This document shows, one piece after another, positions 1 to 6,791 of a DNA stretch of 25,311 bases (position 1 is its first letter; the number at the start of each line of letters is the position of its first letter). Origin of the DNA: Lysobacteraceae bacterium (GTDB taxonomy: Bacteria > Pseudomonadota > Gammaproteobacteria > Xanthomonadales > Xanthomonadaceae). The notes under the pieces were generated by a model that saw only the letters and a program-made list of their open reading frames with translations, was not told the DNA's origin and did no database searches. The stretch lies in contig DNXT01000497.1 in NCBI GenBank assembly GCA_003505795.1, positions 585 to 25,895 on the forward strand, given 5' to 3'. The translations under genes were made by a program, and so were the position numbers.

Positions 1-680
1 TGCGCATGTACCTGCGCTGGGCCGAGGGCCGCGGCTGGAAGACCGAGCTGCTGGAGGTGTCCGGCGGCGAAGTGGCGGGCATCAAGTCGGCCACGTTCCG
101 GGTCGAGGGCGACTTCGCCTACGGCTGGCTGAAGACCGAGATCGGCGTGCACCGGCTGGTGCGCAAGTCGCCGTTCGACTCGGACAACCGCCGCCACACC
201 AGCTTCACCTCGGTGTTCGTGTCGCCGGAAGTCGACGACAACATCGACATCCAGATCAACCCGGCCGACCTCAGGACCGATGTCTACCGCTCCTCCGGCG
301 CCGGCGGCCAGCACGTCAACAAGACCGAGTCGGCGGTGCGCATCACCCACGTGCCGTCCGGTGTGGTGGTGGCCTGCCAGACCGAGCGCAGCCAGCACGC
401 CAACCGCGACCGCGCGATGAAGATGCTGGCGGCCAAGCTGTACGAGCTGGAGATCCAGAAGCGCAACGCCGAGAAGGACGCGGTGGAAGCCACCAAGTCC
501 GACATCGGCTGGGGCAGCCAGATCCGCAACTACGTGCTCGACCAGAGCCGGATCAAGGACCTGCGCACCGGCATCGAGCGCAGCGACACCCAGAAGGTGC
601 TCGACGGCGACCTGGACGAGTTCGTCGAGGCCAGCCTCAAGGCCGGCCTGGCGGCGGGCTCCAAGCGCGTAGACGCCTGA
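1..680 (+). CDS. prfB: Peptide chain release factor 2, C-terminal part (5' end outside window)
   Basis: This is the last ~225 codons of release factor 2, which recognises UGA and UAA stop codons and triggers peptidyl-tRNA hydrolysis on the ribosome. The reading frame is open at the left edge, so the Met at base 6 is internal. Counting from that Met, the stop-codon-reading tripeptide SPF is at residues 55-57 and the catalytic GGQ loop at 100-102, inside the segment SSGAGGQHVNKTESAVR. SPF rather than PxT separates RF2 from RF1. The C-terminal block SDIGWGSQIRNYVLD and the end SLKAGLAAG are typical of the family. The programmed +1 frameshift that autoregulates many prfB genes would lie upstream and cannot be assessed. 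lysS follows on the same strand after 110 bp, the common prfB-lysS pairing. Identity is very secure. Confidence 0.97.
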   Translation, partial: RMYLRWAEGRGWKTELLEVSGGEVAGIKSATFRVEGDFAYGWLKTEIGVHRLVRKSPFDSDNRRHTSFTSVFVSPEVDDNIDIQINPADLRTDVYRSSGAGGQHVNKTESAVRITHVPSGVVVACQTERSQHANRDRAMKMLAAKLYELEIQKRNAEKDAVEATKSDIGWGSQIRNYVLDQSRIKDLRTGIERSDTQKVLDGDLDEFVEASLKAGLAAGSKRVDA

Positions 681-684
681 AAGC

Positions 685-785
685 CGGGATTCGGGATTGG
701 AGATTGGGGATTCGTAGAAGCAGGACGGATCCGCAGCCTTCCCGAATTCCCAATCCCGAATCTCTAATCCGAATCCCGAATCCCC
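685..785. repeat. Inverted array of GGGATT(C/G) units between prfB and lysS
   Basis: The left half (687-713) is built from GGGATTC or GGGATTG units. The right half (743-784) carries the same units in reverse orientation. Bases 687-699 and 772-784 are a perfect 13-bp inverted repeat. Bases 702-714 and 743-755 pair with one mismatch, so the whole stretch can fold into a long interrupted hairpin. From general knowledge, arrays of this unit are dispersed in intergenic regions of Xanthomonadaceae genomes. It occupies nearly the entire gap between prfB and lysS and ends a few bases before the lysS start codon. It could weaken read-through or hide the lysS translation start. That role is inference. 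Confidence 0.75.
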
Positions 786-790
786 ACGCC

Positions 791-2308
791 ATGACCGACC
801 AGACCGCCGCACCGCAGACTCCCGCCGACGAGAACAGCCTCATCGCCGAGCGTCGCGCCAAACTCGCGGCGCTGCGCGGGCAGGGCGTCGCCTACCCGAA
901 CGACTTCAAGCGCGAGCAGTTCGCCGGCGACCTGCAGGCCGAGTTCGCCGACGCCGAAACCTGGACCGCCGAAGCGCTGGAAGGCAGCGACCGCCAGGTG
1001 AAGCTGGCCGGCCGGCTGATGGCCAAGCGCATCATGGGCAAGGCCAGCTTCGCCCAGATCCAGGACGAGTCGGGCCGGATCCAGCTGTTCCTGCAGGGCA
1101 ACGCGCTCGGCGACGTCTACGCCGCGTTCAAGGGCTGGGACGTGGGCGACATCGTCGCGGTCGAGGGCGGGCTGACCCGCACCCGCACCGGCGAGCTGTC
1201 GGTCAAGGCCACCGCCCTGCGCCTGCTGACCAAGTCGCTGCGGCCGTTGCCGGACAAGTGGCACGGGCTGTCGGACGTGGAGCAGCGCTACCGCCAGCGC
1301 TACGTCGACCTGATCGTCACCCCGGAGGCGCGCGAGGTGTTCATCAAGCGCAGCAAGATCATCCGTGCGATCCGCTCGTGGCTGGACGCGCGCCGCTTCC
1401 TGGAAGTGGAGACGCCGATGATGCACTACATCCCCGGCGGCGCCACCGCCAAGCCGTTCGTCACCCACCACAACGCGCTGGACCTGCAGCTGTACCTGCG
1501 GGTGGCGCCGGAGCTGTACCTCAAGCGGCTGGTGGTCGGCGGCCTGGAGCGCGTGTACGAGATCAACCGCAACTTCCGCAACGAAGGCGTGTCGACCCGC
1601 CACAATCCCGAGTTCACCATGCTCGAGCTGTACGAGGCCTACGCCACGTACCACGAGGTGATGGACCTGACCGAGAACGTGATCCGCGATACCGCGCAGG
1701 CGGTGCTGGGCACCACCGAGCTCGAGTGGGACGGCGCGAAGATCGACCTGGGGCCGAAGTTCCGCCGCTGGCGCATGGACGAGGCGGTAAGGCACCACAA
1801 CCCGCAGATCAGCGCCGCCGACTGCACCGACCGCGACGCGCTGCTGCGCCACTGCGAGCGGCTGAAGATCAAGGCCAAGCCGTCCTGGGGCTGGGGCAAG
1901 CTGCTGCTGGAGATCTTCGAGGCCACGGTCGAGCACACCCTGGTGCAGCCGACCTTCATCACCGACCACCCGGTCGAGGTCTCGCCGCTGGCGCGCGCCA
2001 GCGACACCGAGCCGGGCTACACCGACCGCTTCGAGCTGTTCGTCAACGGCAAGGAACTGGCCAACGGCTTCTCCGAGCTCAACGATCCGGAGGACCAGGC
2101 GGCACGCTTCCAGAAGCAGGTCGAGGCCAAGGAAGGCGGCGACGACGAGGCCATGCACTTCGATACCGACTACATCCGTGCGCTGGAGTACGGCATGGCG
2201 CCGACCGGCGGCCTGGGCATCGGCATCGACCGGCTGGTGATGCTGCTGACCGGCAGCACCTCGATCCGCGACGTGCTGCTGTTCCCGTACATGCGCCCGG
2301 AAGGCTGA
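791..2308 (+). CDS. lysS: Lysyl-tRNA synthetase, class II
   Basis: A 505-residue cytoplasmic enzyme that charges tRNA-Lys with lysine, the same length as E. coli LysS. An N-terminal OB-fold anticodon-binding domain covers about residues 60-165, followed by the class II catalytic core. Motif 1 lies around FLEVETPMMHYIPGG. Motif 2 is FRNEGVSTRHNPEF, with F262, R263 and E265. Motif 3 is GLGIGIDRLVMLL, with the ATP-binding arginine at 481. I chose the ATG at 791 because the protein then starts like other LysS proteins (MTDQTAAP). The open frame extends upstream to 704, but only through the palindromic repeat, giving Arg/Pro-rich nonsense. No clear Shine-Dalgarno sequence precedes 791, where the repeat sits instead. 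A weak hairpin (2320-2332) followed by TTCCT lies just past the stop. Confidence 0.97.
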   Translation: MTDQTAAPQTPADENSLIAERRAKLAALRGQGVAYPNDFKREQFAGDLQAEFADAETWTAEALEGSDRQVKLAGRLMAKRIMGKASFAQIQDESGRIQLFLQGNALGDVYAAFKGWDVGDIVAVEGGLTRTRTGELSVKATALRLLTKSLRPLPDKWHGLSDVEQRYRQRYVDLIVTPEAREVFIKRSKIIRAIRSWLDARRFLEVETPMMHYIPGGATAKPFVTHHNALDLQLYLRVAPELYLKRLVVGGLERVYEINRNFRNEGVSTRHNPEFTMLELYEAYATYHEVMDLTENVIRDTAQAVLGTTELEWDGAKIDLGPKFRRWRMDEAVRHHNPQISAADCTDRDALLRHCERLKIKAKPSWGWGKLLLEIFEATVEHTLVQPTFITDHPVEVSPLARASDTEPGYTDRFELFVNGKELANGFSELNDPEDQAARFQKQVEAKEGGDDEAMHFDTDYIRALEYGMAPTGGLGIGIDRLVMLLTGSTSIRDVLLFPYMRPEG

Positions 2309-2352
2309 GGCGGCGCTGTACCGGCGGCCGGTTTCCTGCCTATTCTTGAGGG

Positions 2353-2410
2353 GCGACCGGCCGAGCCGGTCGCGGCCGGACCGCCGTCGGCGCCGGTCGC
2401 GGGCGTTTTT
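2353..2410 (+). promoter_or_regulatory. rpfG leader with two mutually exclusive hairpins and a T-run
   Basis: The sequence GCGACCGGC (2353-2361) is complementary to GCCGGTCGC, which occurs twice downstream, at 2365-2373 and 2392-2400. The first arm can therefore form a tight 9-bp stem with a 3-nt loop, or a long-loop stem with the second copy. A run of five T (2406-2410) follows the second copy by five bases. The rpfG ribosome binding site (purine-rich 2423-2433) and ATG (2442) come next. This could be a lysS terminator, a leader that stabilises or attenuates rpfGC mRNA, or both. The pairing is seen in the sequence; the function is inference. I found no convincing sigma-70 promoter here. Confidence 0.5.
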
Positions 2411-2441
2411 CCCGTTCCCCGAGGAAAGAGGAGCAGCGCAC

Positions 2442-3578
2442 ATGCAGGATGTCGCCGGACACAGCGCGGGAGTATCGTCTCCGCGTATCCATCACGCTTG
2501 GCTCGAAAAGGCGGACGCGGGCTTGAACATCGTCATCGTGGACGACCAGACCTCGGCGCGGACCATGCTGCGCCACGTGATCGAGGACATCGCGCCGGAA
2601 CTGAAGGTCCATGATTTCGGCGATCCGCTCGGCGCGCTGGCCTGGTGCGAGGCCGGGCACGTGGACCTGGTGCTGCTGGACTACCGCATGCCGGGCATGG
2701 ACGGGCTCGAATTCGCCCGGCGCCTGCGCCGCCTGCCCAGCCATCGCGACATCCCGATCATCCTGATCACCGTGGTCGGCGACGAGCCGATCCGCCAGGC
2801 CGCGCTGGAAGCGGGGGTCATCGACTTCCTGGTCAAGCCGATCCGCCCGCGCGAACTGCGTGCCCGCTGCAGCAACCTGCTGCAGCTGCGCCAGCAGAGC
2901 GAGAGCATCAAGCAGCGGGCGCTGTCGCTGGAACAGCGGCTGCTGGCGAGCATGAACGAGGTCGAGGAGCGCGAGCGCGAGACTCTGTCGCGGCTGGCGC
3001 GGGCGATCGAGTACCGCGACGCCGGCACCAGCGCCTACCTGGAGCGCATGGCGCACATCGCCGGCCTGATCGCCGAGCAGCTCGGCCTGTCCGGGGACGA
3101 GGTGCGGATCATCGAGATGGCCGCGCCGCTGCACGACATGGGCAAGATCGCGATTCCCGATTCGGTGCTGCTCAAGCAGGGCAAGCTGAACGAGGAGGAG
3201 CAGGAGATCATGCGCCGGCATCCGCGGATCGGCTACGAGCTGCTCAGCGGCAGCCAGAACCGCTTCATCCAGGTCGGCGCGCTGATCGCGCTGCGCCACC
3301 ACGAGCGCTACGACGGCAGCGGCTACCCGGACGGGCTGATCGGCGAGGCGATCCCGCTGGAGGCGCGCATCGTCGCCGTCGCCGACGTGCTCGACGCCTT
3401 GCTGTCGCCGCGCCCGTACAAGGAGGCGTGGACGATGGACGCGGCGCTGGCCTACCTGTATGCCCAGCGCGGCCGCCTGTTCGACCCGCGCTGCGTGGAT
3501 GCGCTGATGCGCGCGCGGGTCCAGCTGGAGCAGATCTGCGAGAAGTTCTCCACCGCATCGGCCCGGCCGGGGGCGTGA
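2442..3578 (+). CDS. rpfG: RpfG: DSF-pathway response regulator with HD-GYP cyclic di-GMP phosphodiesterase
   Basis: A 378-residue cytoplasmic regulator, the length I recall for Xanthomonas RpfG. The receiver domain (about 28-150) has the acidic pair D34/D35, phospho-acceptor D80 (LVLLDYRMPGMDG) and K132. A coiled linker (about 150-185) leads to the HD-GYP domain (about 185-375), with H231-D232 in HDMGKIAIPD and G294-Y295-P296 in HHERYDGSGYPDG. In the family, phosphorylation by RpfC activates hydrolysis of cyclic di-GMP, linking the DSF signal to virulence, motility and biofilm genes. The ATG at 2442 has a strong purine-rich ribosome site (GGAAAGAGGAG, 2423-2433). The frame extends upstream, but only as Arg/Ser-rich non-protein-like sequence. 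rpfC overlaps its stop. No RpfH-like gene lies between them, and no RpfD-like gene lies between lysS and rpfG. Confidence 0.97.
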   Translation: MQDVAGHSAGVSSPRIHHAWLEKADAGLNIVIVDDQTSARTMLRHVIEDIAPELKVHDFGDPLGALAWCEAGHVDLVLLDYRMPGMDGLEFARRLRRLPSHRDIPIILITVVGDEPIRQAALEAGVIDFLVKPIRPRELRARCSNLLQLRQQSESIKQRALSLEQRLLASMNEVEERERETLSRLARAIEYRDAGTSAYLERMAHIAGLIAEQLGLSGDEVRIIEMAAPLHDMGKIAIPDSVLLKQGKLNEEEQEIMRRHPRIGYELLSGSQNRFIQVGALIALRHHERYDGSGYPDGLIGEAIPLEARIVAVADVLDALLSPRPYKEAWTMDAALAYLYAQRGRLFDPRCVDALMRARVQLEQICEKFSTASARPGA

Positions 3579-5743
3579 CGGTGGCGACGACGGGGCAGGG
3601 TTGGGTAAGGCAGCGTCTGGCGAACCGGCCGGACAGCGAGCACGCGCAGAACCTGATCCGCATCGTCATCACCGCGCTGTTCATCGGCTACCTGGGCTGG
3701 CGCTACCTGGAGGACCACGGCGACACGCTGCTGGCGACCTGGCTGATCCTGATGTTCGAGCTGGCCGTGTCGGCCGGTCTGCTGGTCGCGATCCTGCTGC
3801 GGCCGGGCGTTTCGCACGTGCGCCGCTGCATCGGCATGCTCACCGACTACGGCTGCATGGGCGCGATCATGGCGATCCAGGGCGAGCCGGCCGCGCCGCT
3901 GTACGCGGTGTGCCTGTGGGTGACGATCGGCAACGGCATGCGCTACGGCAGCACCTACCTGCGCGCGGCGACCGCGCTGGGATGCCTGTGCTTCCTGACC
4001 CCGATCCTGCTGTCCTCGTACTGGCAGGCCAACCCCTACCTGGCCTGGGGCCTGCTGCTCGGGCTGGCGGCGGTGCCGCTGTACTTCGACTCGCTGCTGC
4101 ACGCGCTGACCCGGGCGGTGAGCGATGCGCGCCACGCCAACGAGGCCAAGAGCCGGTTCCTGGCCAACATGAGCCACGAGTTCCGCACCCCGCTCAACGG
4201 CCTGTCGGGCATGACCGAGGTACTGGCGACCACGCCGCTGGACAGCGAGCAGCGCGAGTGCCTGAGCACCATCCAGGCCTCGGCGCGCAGCCTGCTGTCG
4301 CTGGTGGAGGAGGTGCTGGACATCTCCGCGATCGAGGCCGGCAAGGTCCGCATCGACAAGGAGGACTTCTCGCTGCGCGAGGTGCTGGACGCGATCGGCC
4401 TGATCCTGCTGCCGCAGGCGCGCGGCAAGTCGCTGGACTACCGGGTGCAGGTCGGCGCCGACGTGCCGGACCGGCTATGCGGCGACACCGGGCACCTGCG
4501 CCAGATCCTGCTGAACCTGGCCGGCAACGCGGTCAAGTTCACCGAGCAGGGCCACGTCGAGCTTCGCGTATCGGTCGCGGCCGGTGCGCGCGAGCGCATC
4601 CTGGTGCGCTTCGAGATCGCCGACAGCGGCATCGGGGTTCCCGCCGACATGCGCGCGCGCCTGTTCGACGCGTTCGAGCAGGCCGATGTCGGGCTGGCGC
4701 GGCGCTACGAGGGCACCGGCCTGGGGACCACCATCGCCAAGGGCCTGGTCGAAGCGATGGGCGGGCGGATCGGCTTCGAGGACAACCGCCCGCGCGGCAG
4801 CGTGTTCTGGTTCGAGCTGCCGTTCGAGGCCGGCACCCCGGCCTCGGTGATGGCCGCGCGGCAGGGCGGCGAGGCCGCCGAAACCGCTTCCAACGTCATC
4901 GCCTTCTCCAATCCGTTCCTGCGCCACCGCGCGCGCGTGCGCAGCATGCGGATCCTGGTCGCCGACGACCACGAGGCCAACCGGATGGTGCTGCAGCGGC
5001 TGCTGGAGAAGGCCGGGCACAAGGTGTTCTGCGTCAACGGCGCCGAGCAGGTGCTGGACCTGCTGGCGGACACCGACTTCGATGCGGTGATCGTCGACCT
5101 GCACATGCCCGGCATGAGCGGGCTGGACATGCTCAAGCAGTTGCGGGTGATGCAGGCCGGCGGCATGGCGTACACGCCGGTGATGGTGCTGAGCGCGGAC
5201 GTGACCACCGATTCGATCCGGCGCTGCGAGCAGGCCGGCGCGCATGCGTTCCTGGCCAAGCCGGTGATGGCGGTCAAGCTGCTGGATACGCTCGCCGAGA
5301 TCGCCGCCAACGGGCGCGCCGCGCCTCGCGGCAGCGTGGTGGTGCAGGCCGCGCCCCGCCACGACGGCGTGCTCGACCCGGGCGTGCTCGACGAACTGGC
5401 CGAGCTGGGCATGGGCGAGGGCTTCGAGCAGCAGTTCATCCGCCAGTGCCTGAGCGATGCCGAAGGCTGCATGACCGGCATGCTCGACGCCGGCCAGGCC
5501 GGCCAGTGGGAGCGCCTGCGCGAACATGCGCATGCCATCCGTGGCGTGGCAAGCAACCTGGGACTGGTACGGGTGGCGGCCGGCGGCGGCGAGCTGATGC
5601 AGATGGCCGACTGGCAGCTGAACGGCGAGTGGAAGCAGCGTCTTTCCGGCCTGCGCGAGCAGTTGCAGCAGGGAAAGGCGGCACTCGACGATCGCCTCGC
5701 CATCCGCCGGAAGCGCGACGACGAGTGCTCCCCCCGTACCTGA
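3575..5743 (+). CDS. rpfC: RpfC: hybrid sensor histidine kinase for the DSF signal
   Basis: A 722-residue inner-membrane kinase. Order: a short N-terminal sensor segment, about five membrane helices (~26-185), a dimerisation/phospho-acceptor domain (H201 in SHEFRTPLNG), an ATPase domain (N-box around LNLAGNAVKF; ADSGIGVP; GTGLGTTIAKG), a receiver (phospho-acceptor D508 in VDLHMPGMSG) and a C-terminal histidine phosphotransfer domain (H653 in HAHAIRGVASNLG). Just before the first helix, RPDSEHAQN keeps the R-x-D-S-E-x-x-Q spacing that I recall as the DSF-binding segment of X. campestris RpfC. RpfC phosphorylates RpfG; its receiver also binds and restrains RpfF. I chose the GTG at 3575, whose GTGA overlaps the rpfG stop, implying coupled translation; a GTG at 3581 is equally possible. 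The gene ends 6 bp from the convergent rpfF stop. Confidence 0.95.
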   Translation: MTVATTGQGWVRQRLANRPDSEHAQNLIRIVITALFIGYLGWRYLEDHGDTLLATWLILMFELAVSAGLLVAILLRPGVSHVRRCIGMLTDYGCMGAIMAIQGEPAAPLYAVCLWVTIGNGMRYGSTYLRAATALGCLCFLTPILLSSYWQANPYLAWGLLLGLAAVPLYFDSLLHALTRAVSDARHANEAKSRFLANMSHEFRTPLNGLSGMTEVLATTPLDSEQRECLSTIQASARSLLSLVEEVLDISAIEAGKVRIDKEDFSLREVLDAIGLILLPQARGKSLDYRVQVGADVPDRLCGDTGHLRQILLNLAGNAVKFTEQGHVELRVSVAAGARERILVRFEIADSGIGVPADMRARLFDAFEQADVGLARRYEGTGLGTTIAKGLVEAMGGRIGFEDNRPRGSVFWFELPFEAGTPASVMAARQGGEAAETASNVIAFSNPFLRHRARVRSMRILVADDHEANRMVLQRLLEKAGHKVFCVNGAEQVLDLLADTDFDAVIVDLHMPGMSGLDMLKQLRVMQAGGMAYTPVMVLSADVTTDSIRRCEQAGAHAFLAKPVMAVKLLDTLAEIAANGRAAPRGSVVVQAAPRHDGVLDPGVLDELAELGMGEGFEQQFIRQCLSDAEGCMTGMLDAGQAGQWERLREHAHAIRGVASNLGLVRVAAGGGELMQMADWQLNGEWKQRLSGLREQLQQGKAALDDRLAIRRKRDDECSPRT

Positions 5744-5749
5744 CCGGCG

Positions 5750-6619
5750 TCAGCCGAGGTCGGCGCCGACGCGGCGGCCCTGCGCCCGGACCAGCCGGTC
5801 CATCGTGCGCAGCGACTTCTCGCCCAGCTGCATCGCCGTGTCCACCCAGATCTCGGTGATGCGCATCATCTCCTCCAGCGGCACGGCGCCCGCCACCTCG
5901 CGGACCTGCTGCATCGCGGCCCAGGCGTGCGGGATGCGCCGGCTGTCGCGGATCACCTGCTCGACCGCCGCCACGCCCTGGCCGCGCGGCACCACCACGT
6001 CCACCAGGCCCATCGCCTTGAGCTGCTCGGCGCTGTAGAGGTTGCCCTCGAGCATGATCTTCTCGGCCAGCCGCGCACTGACGCGCTGGCACATGAACGA
6101 GTAGGCGCCCATGCCCGGGAACAGGTCGAACAGCACCTCCGGCAGGCCCATCATCGCGCCTTCCTCGGCGACGATGGTGTGGCAGCTGAGCGCCGCCTCG
6201 AAGCCGCCACCCAGGGCATTGCCCTGGACCAGCGCGATGCTGTGCGCGCGTGCGCCGAGCCCGGCATGGAAGGCGTGCACGCCGCGCACGCAGCGCTGCG
6301 CATAGTCGAGCAGGCGCTCGCGGTCGCCGGCGCGGATCAGCTGGCAGAACAGCTCCAGGTCGCCGCCGAGGTTGAACACGTCGCTGTCCGAAGCGAGCAC
6401 GACGTGCGGCGAGAGGGCGCCGGCGTCGAGCAGCCGCCGGCCCAGCTCCTGCTGGTAGCCGACGATGTCGTCGACCAGGCGCGAAGCGAAGCACGCGCGC
6501 CCGGGCTGCTCGACCAGGTTGGCGTGCATGTGGATCCAGTAGACGTTCCGCTGCGGCTCCTCGGTGATGCGCAGGGTCGGGCGGGTGCCGGGGCGGGTAA
6601 GCGGGTGGACTGCAGACAT
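5750..6619 (-). CDS. rpfF: RpfF: DSF synthase (crotonase-fold dehydratase/thioesterase)
   Basis: A 289-residue cytoplasmic enzyme of the enoyl-CoA hydratase (crotonase) superfamily. It makes cis-2-unsaturated fatty acid signals from 3-hydroxyacyl-ACP by dehydration and thioester cleavage. The two catalytic glutamates of the family are present: E141 in ALGGGFEAALSCH and E161 in GLPEVLFDLFPGMG. The block ASDSDVFNLGGDLELFC is also diagnostic. The ATG at 6619 gives the start MSAVHPL and the family length, and is preceded by GGAG (plus-strand CTCC 6627-6630) at good spacing. The frame stays open to 6697 but that part is not RpfF-like. It lies downstream of rpfB on the same strand but behind a terminator-like hairpin, so it probably also has its own promoter in 6631-6712, which I could not place securely. 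Confidence 0.97.
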   Translation of the reverse strand: MSAVHPLTRPGTRPTLRITEEPQRNVYWIHMHANLVEQPGRACFASRLVDDIVGYQQELGRRLLDAGALSPHVVLASDSDVFNLGGDLELFCQLIRAGDRERLLDYAQRCVRGVHAFHAGLGARAHSIALVQGNALGGGFEAALSCHTIVAEEGAMMGLPEVLFDLFPGMGAYSFMCQRVSARLAEKIMLEGNLYSAEQLKAMGLVDVVVPRGQGVAAVEQVIRDSRRIPHAWAAMQQVREVAGAVPLEEMMRITEIWVDTAMQLGEKSLRTMDRLVRAQGRRVGADLG

Positions 6620-6713
6620 GTGAATTCTCCGTAATGACCGTCCGGCCGGCCGCATTGCGGACGAAGAAAGGAAGTGAGAGAGGGAGCGCGCCGACATCCG
6701 AATCTATGCGCGC

Positions 6714-6754
6714 AAAATCGGACGCCCGCAAGGCCTTGCGGCGTTGCGGGCGTC
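6714..6754 (-). terminator. Probable intrinsic terminator after rpfB, upstream of rpfF
   Basis: Bases 6721-6731 and 6744-6754 are perfect 11-bp complementary arms (GACGCCCGCAA and its complement) with a 12-base loop. Read on the minus strand, the hairpin is followed within three bases by TTTT (plus-strand AAAA at 6714-6717). It lies about 40 bases past the rpfB stop codon and about 95 bases before the rpfF start. It should reduce read-through from rpfB into rpfF. The T-run is short, so termination may be partial. Confidence 0.65.
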
Positions 6755-6791
6755 GGAGGCGGGGCGGTCCCCCTTCACGGCGGCGATACGA

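Noticed and set aside
704..790. In-frame upstream extension of lysS
   Set aside because: It translates the palindromic repeat into Arg/Pro/Asn-rich sequence, and LysS homology begins at the ATG at 791.
764..2443. Long minus-strand open frame (559 codons) opposite lysS
   Set aside because: Composition is Arg/Ala/Gly/Gln/His-rich with no motif. It is the GC-rich antisense shadow of lysS.
3601..5859. Plus-strand open frame of 752 codons over rpfC
   Set aside because: Out of frame with the kinase domains and built of Arg/Ala/Gly/Pro/His runs, a typical shadow.
6631..6712. Possible rpfF promoter (minus-strand TAGATT as -10 with TTGCGG as -35)
   Set aside because: Spacing is 19 bases and the -35 falls inside the rpfB terminator stem. 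Too weak to report as a promoter.
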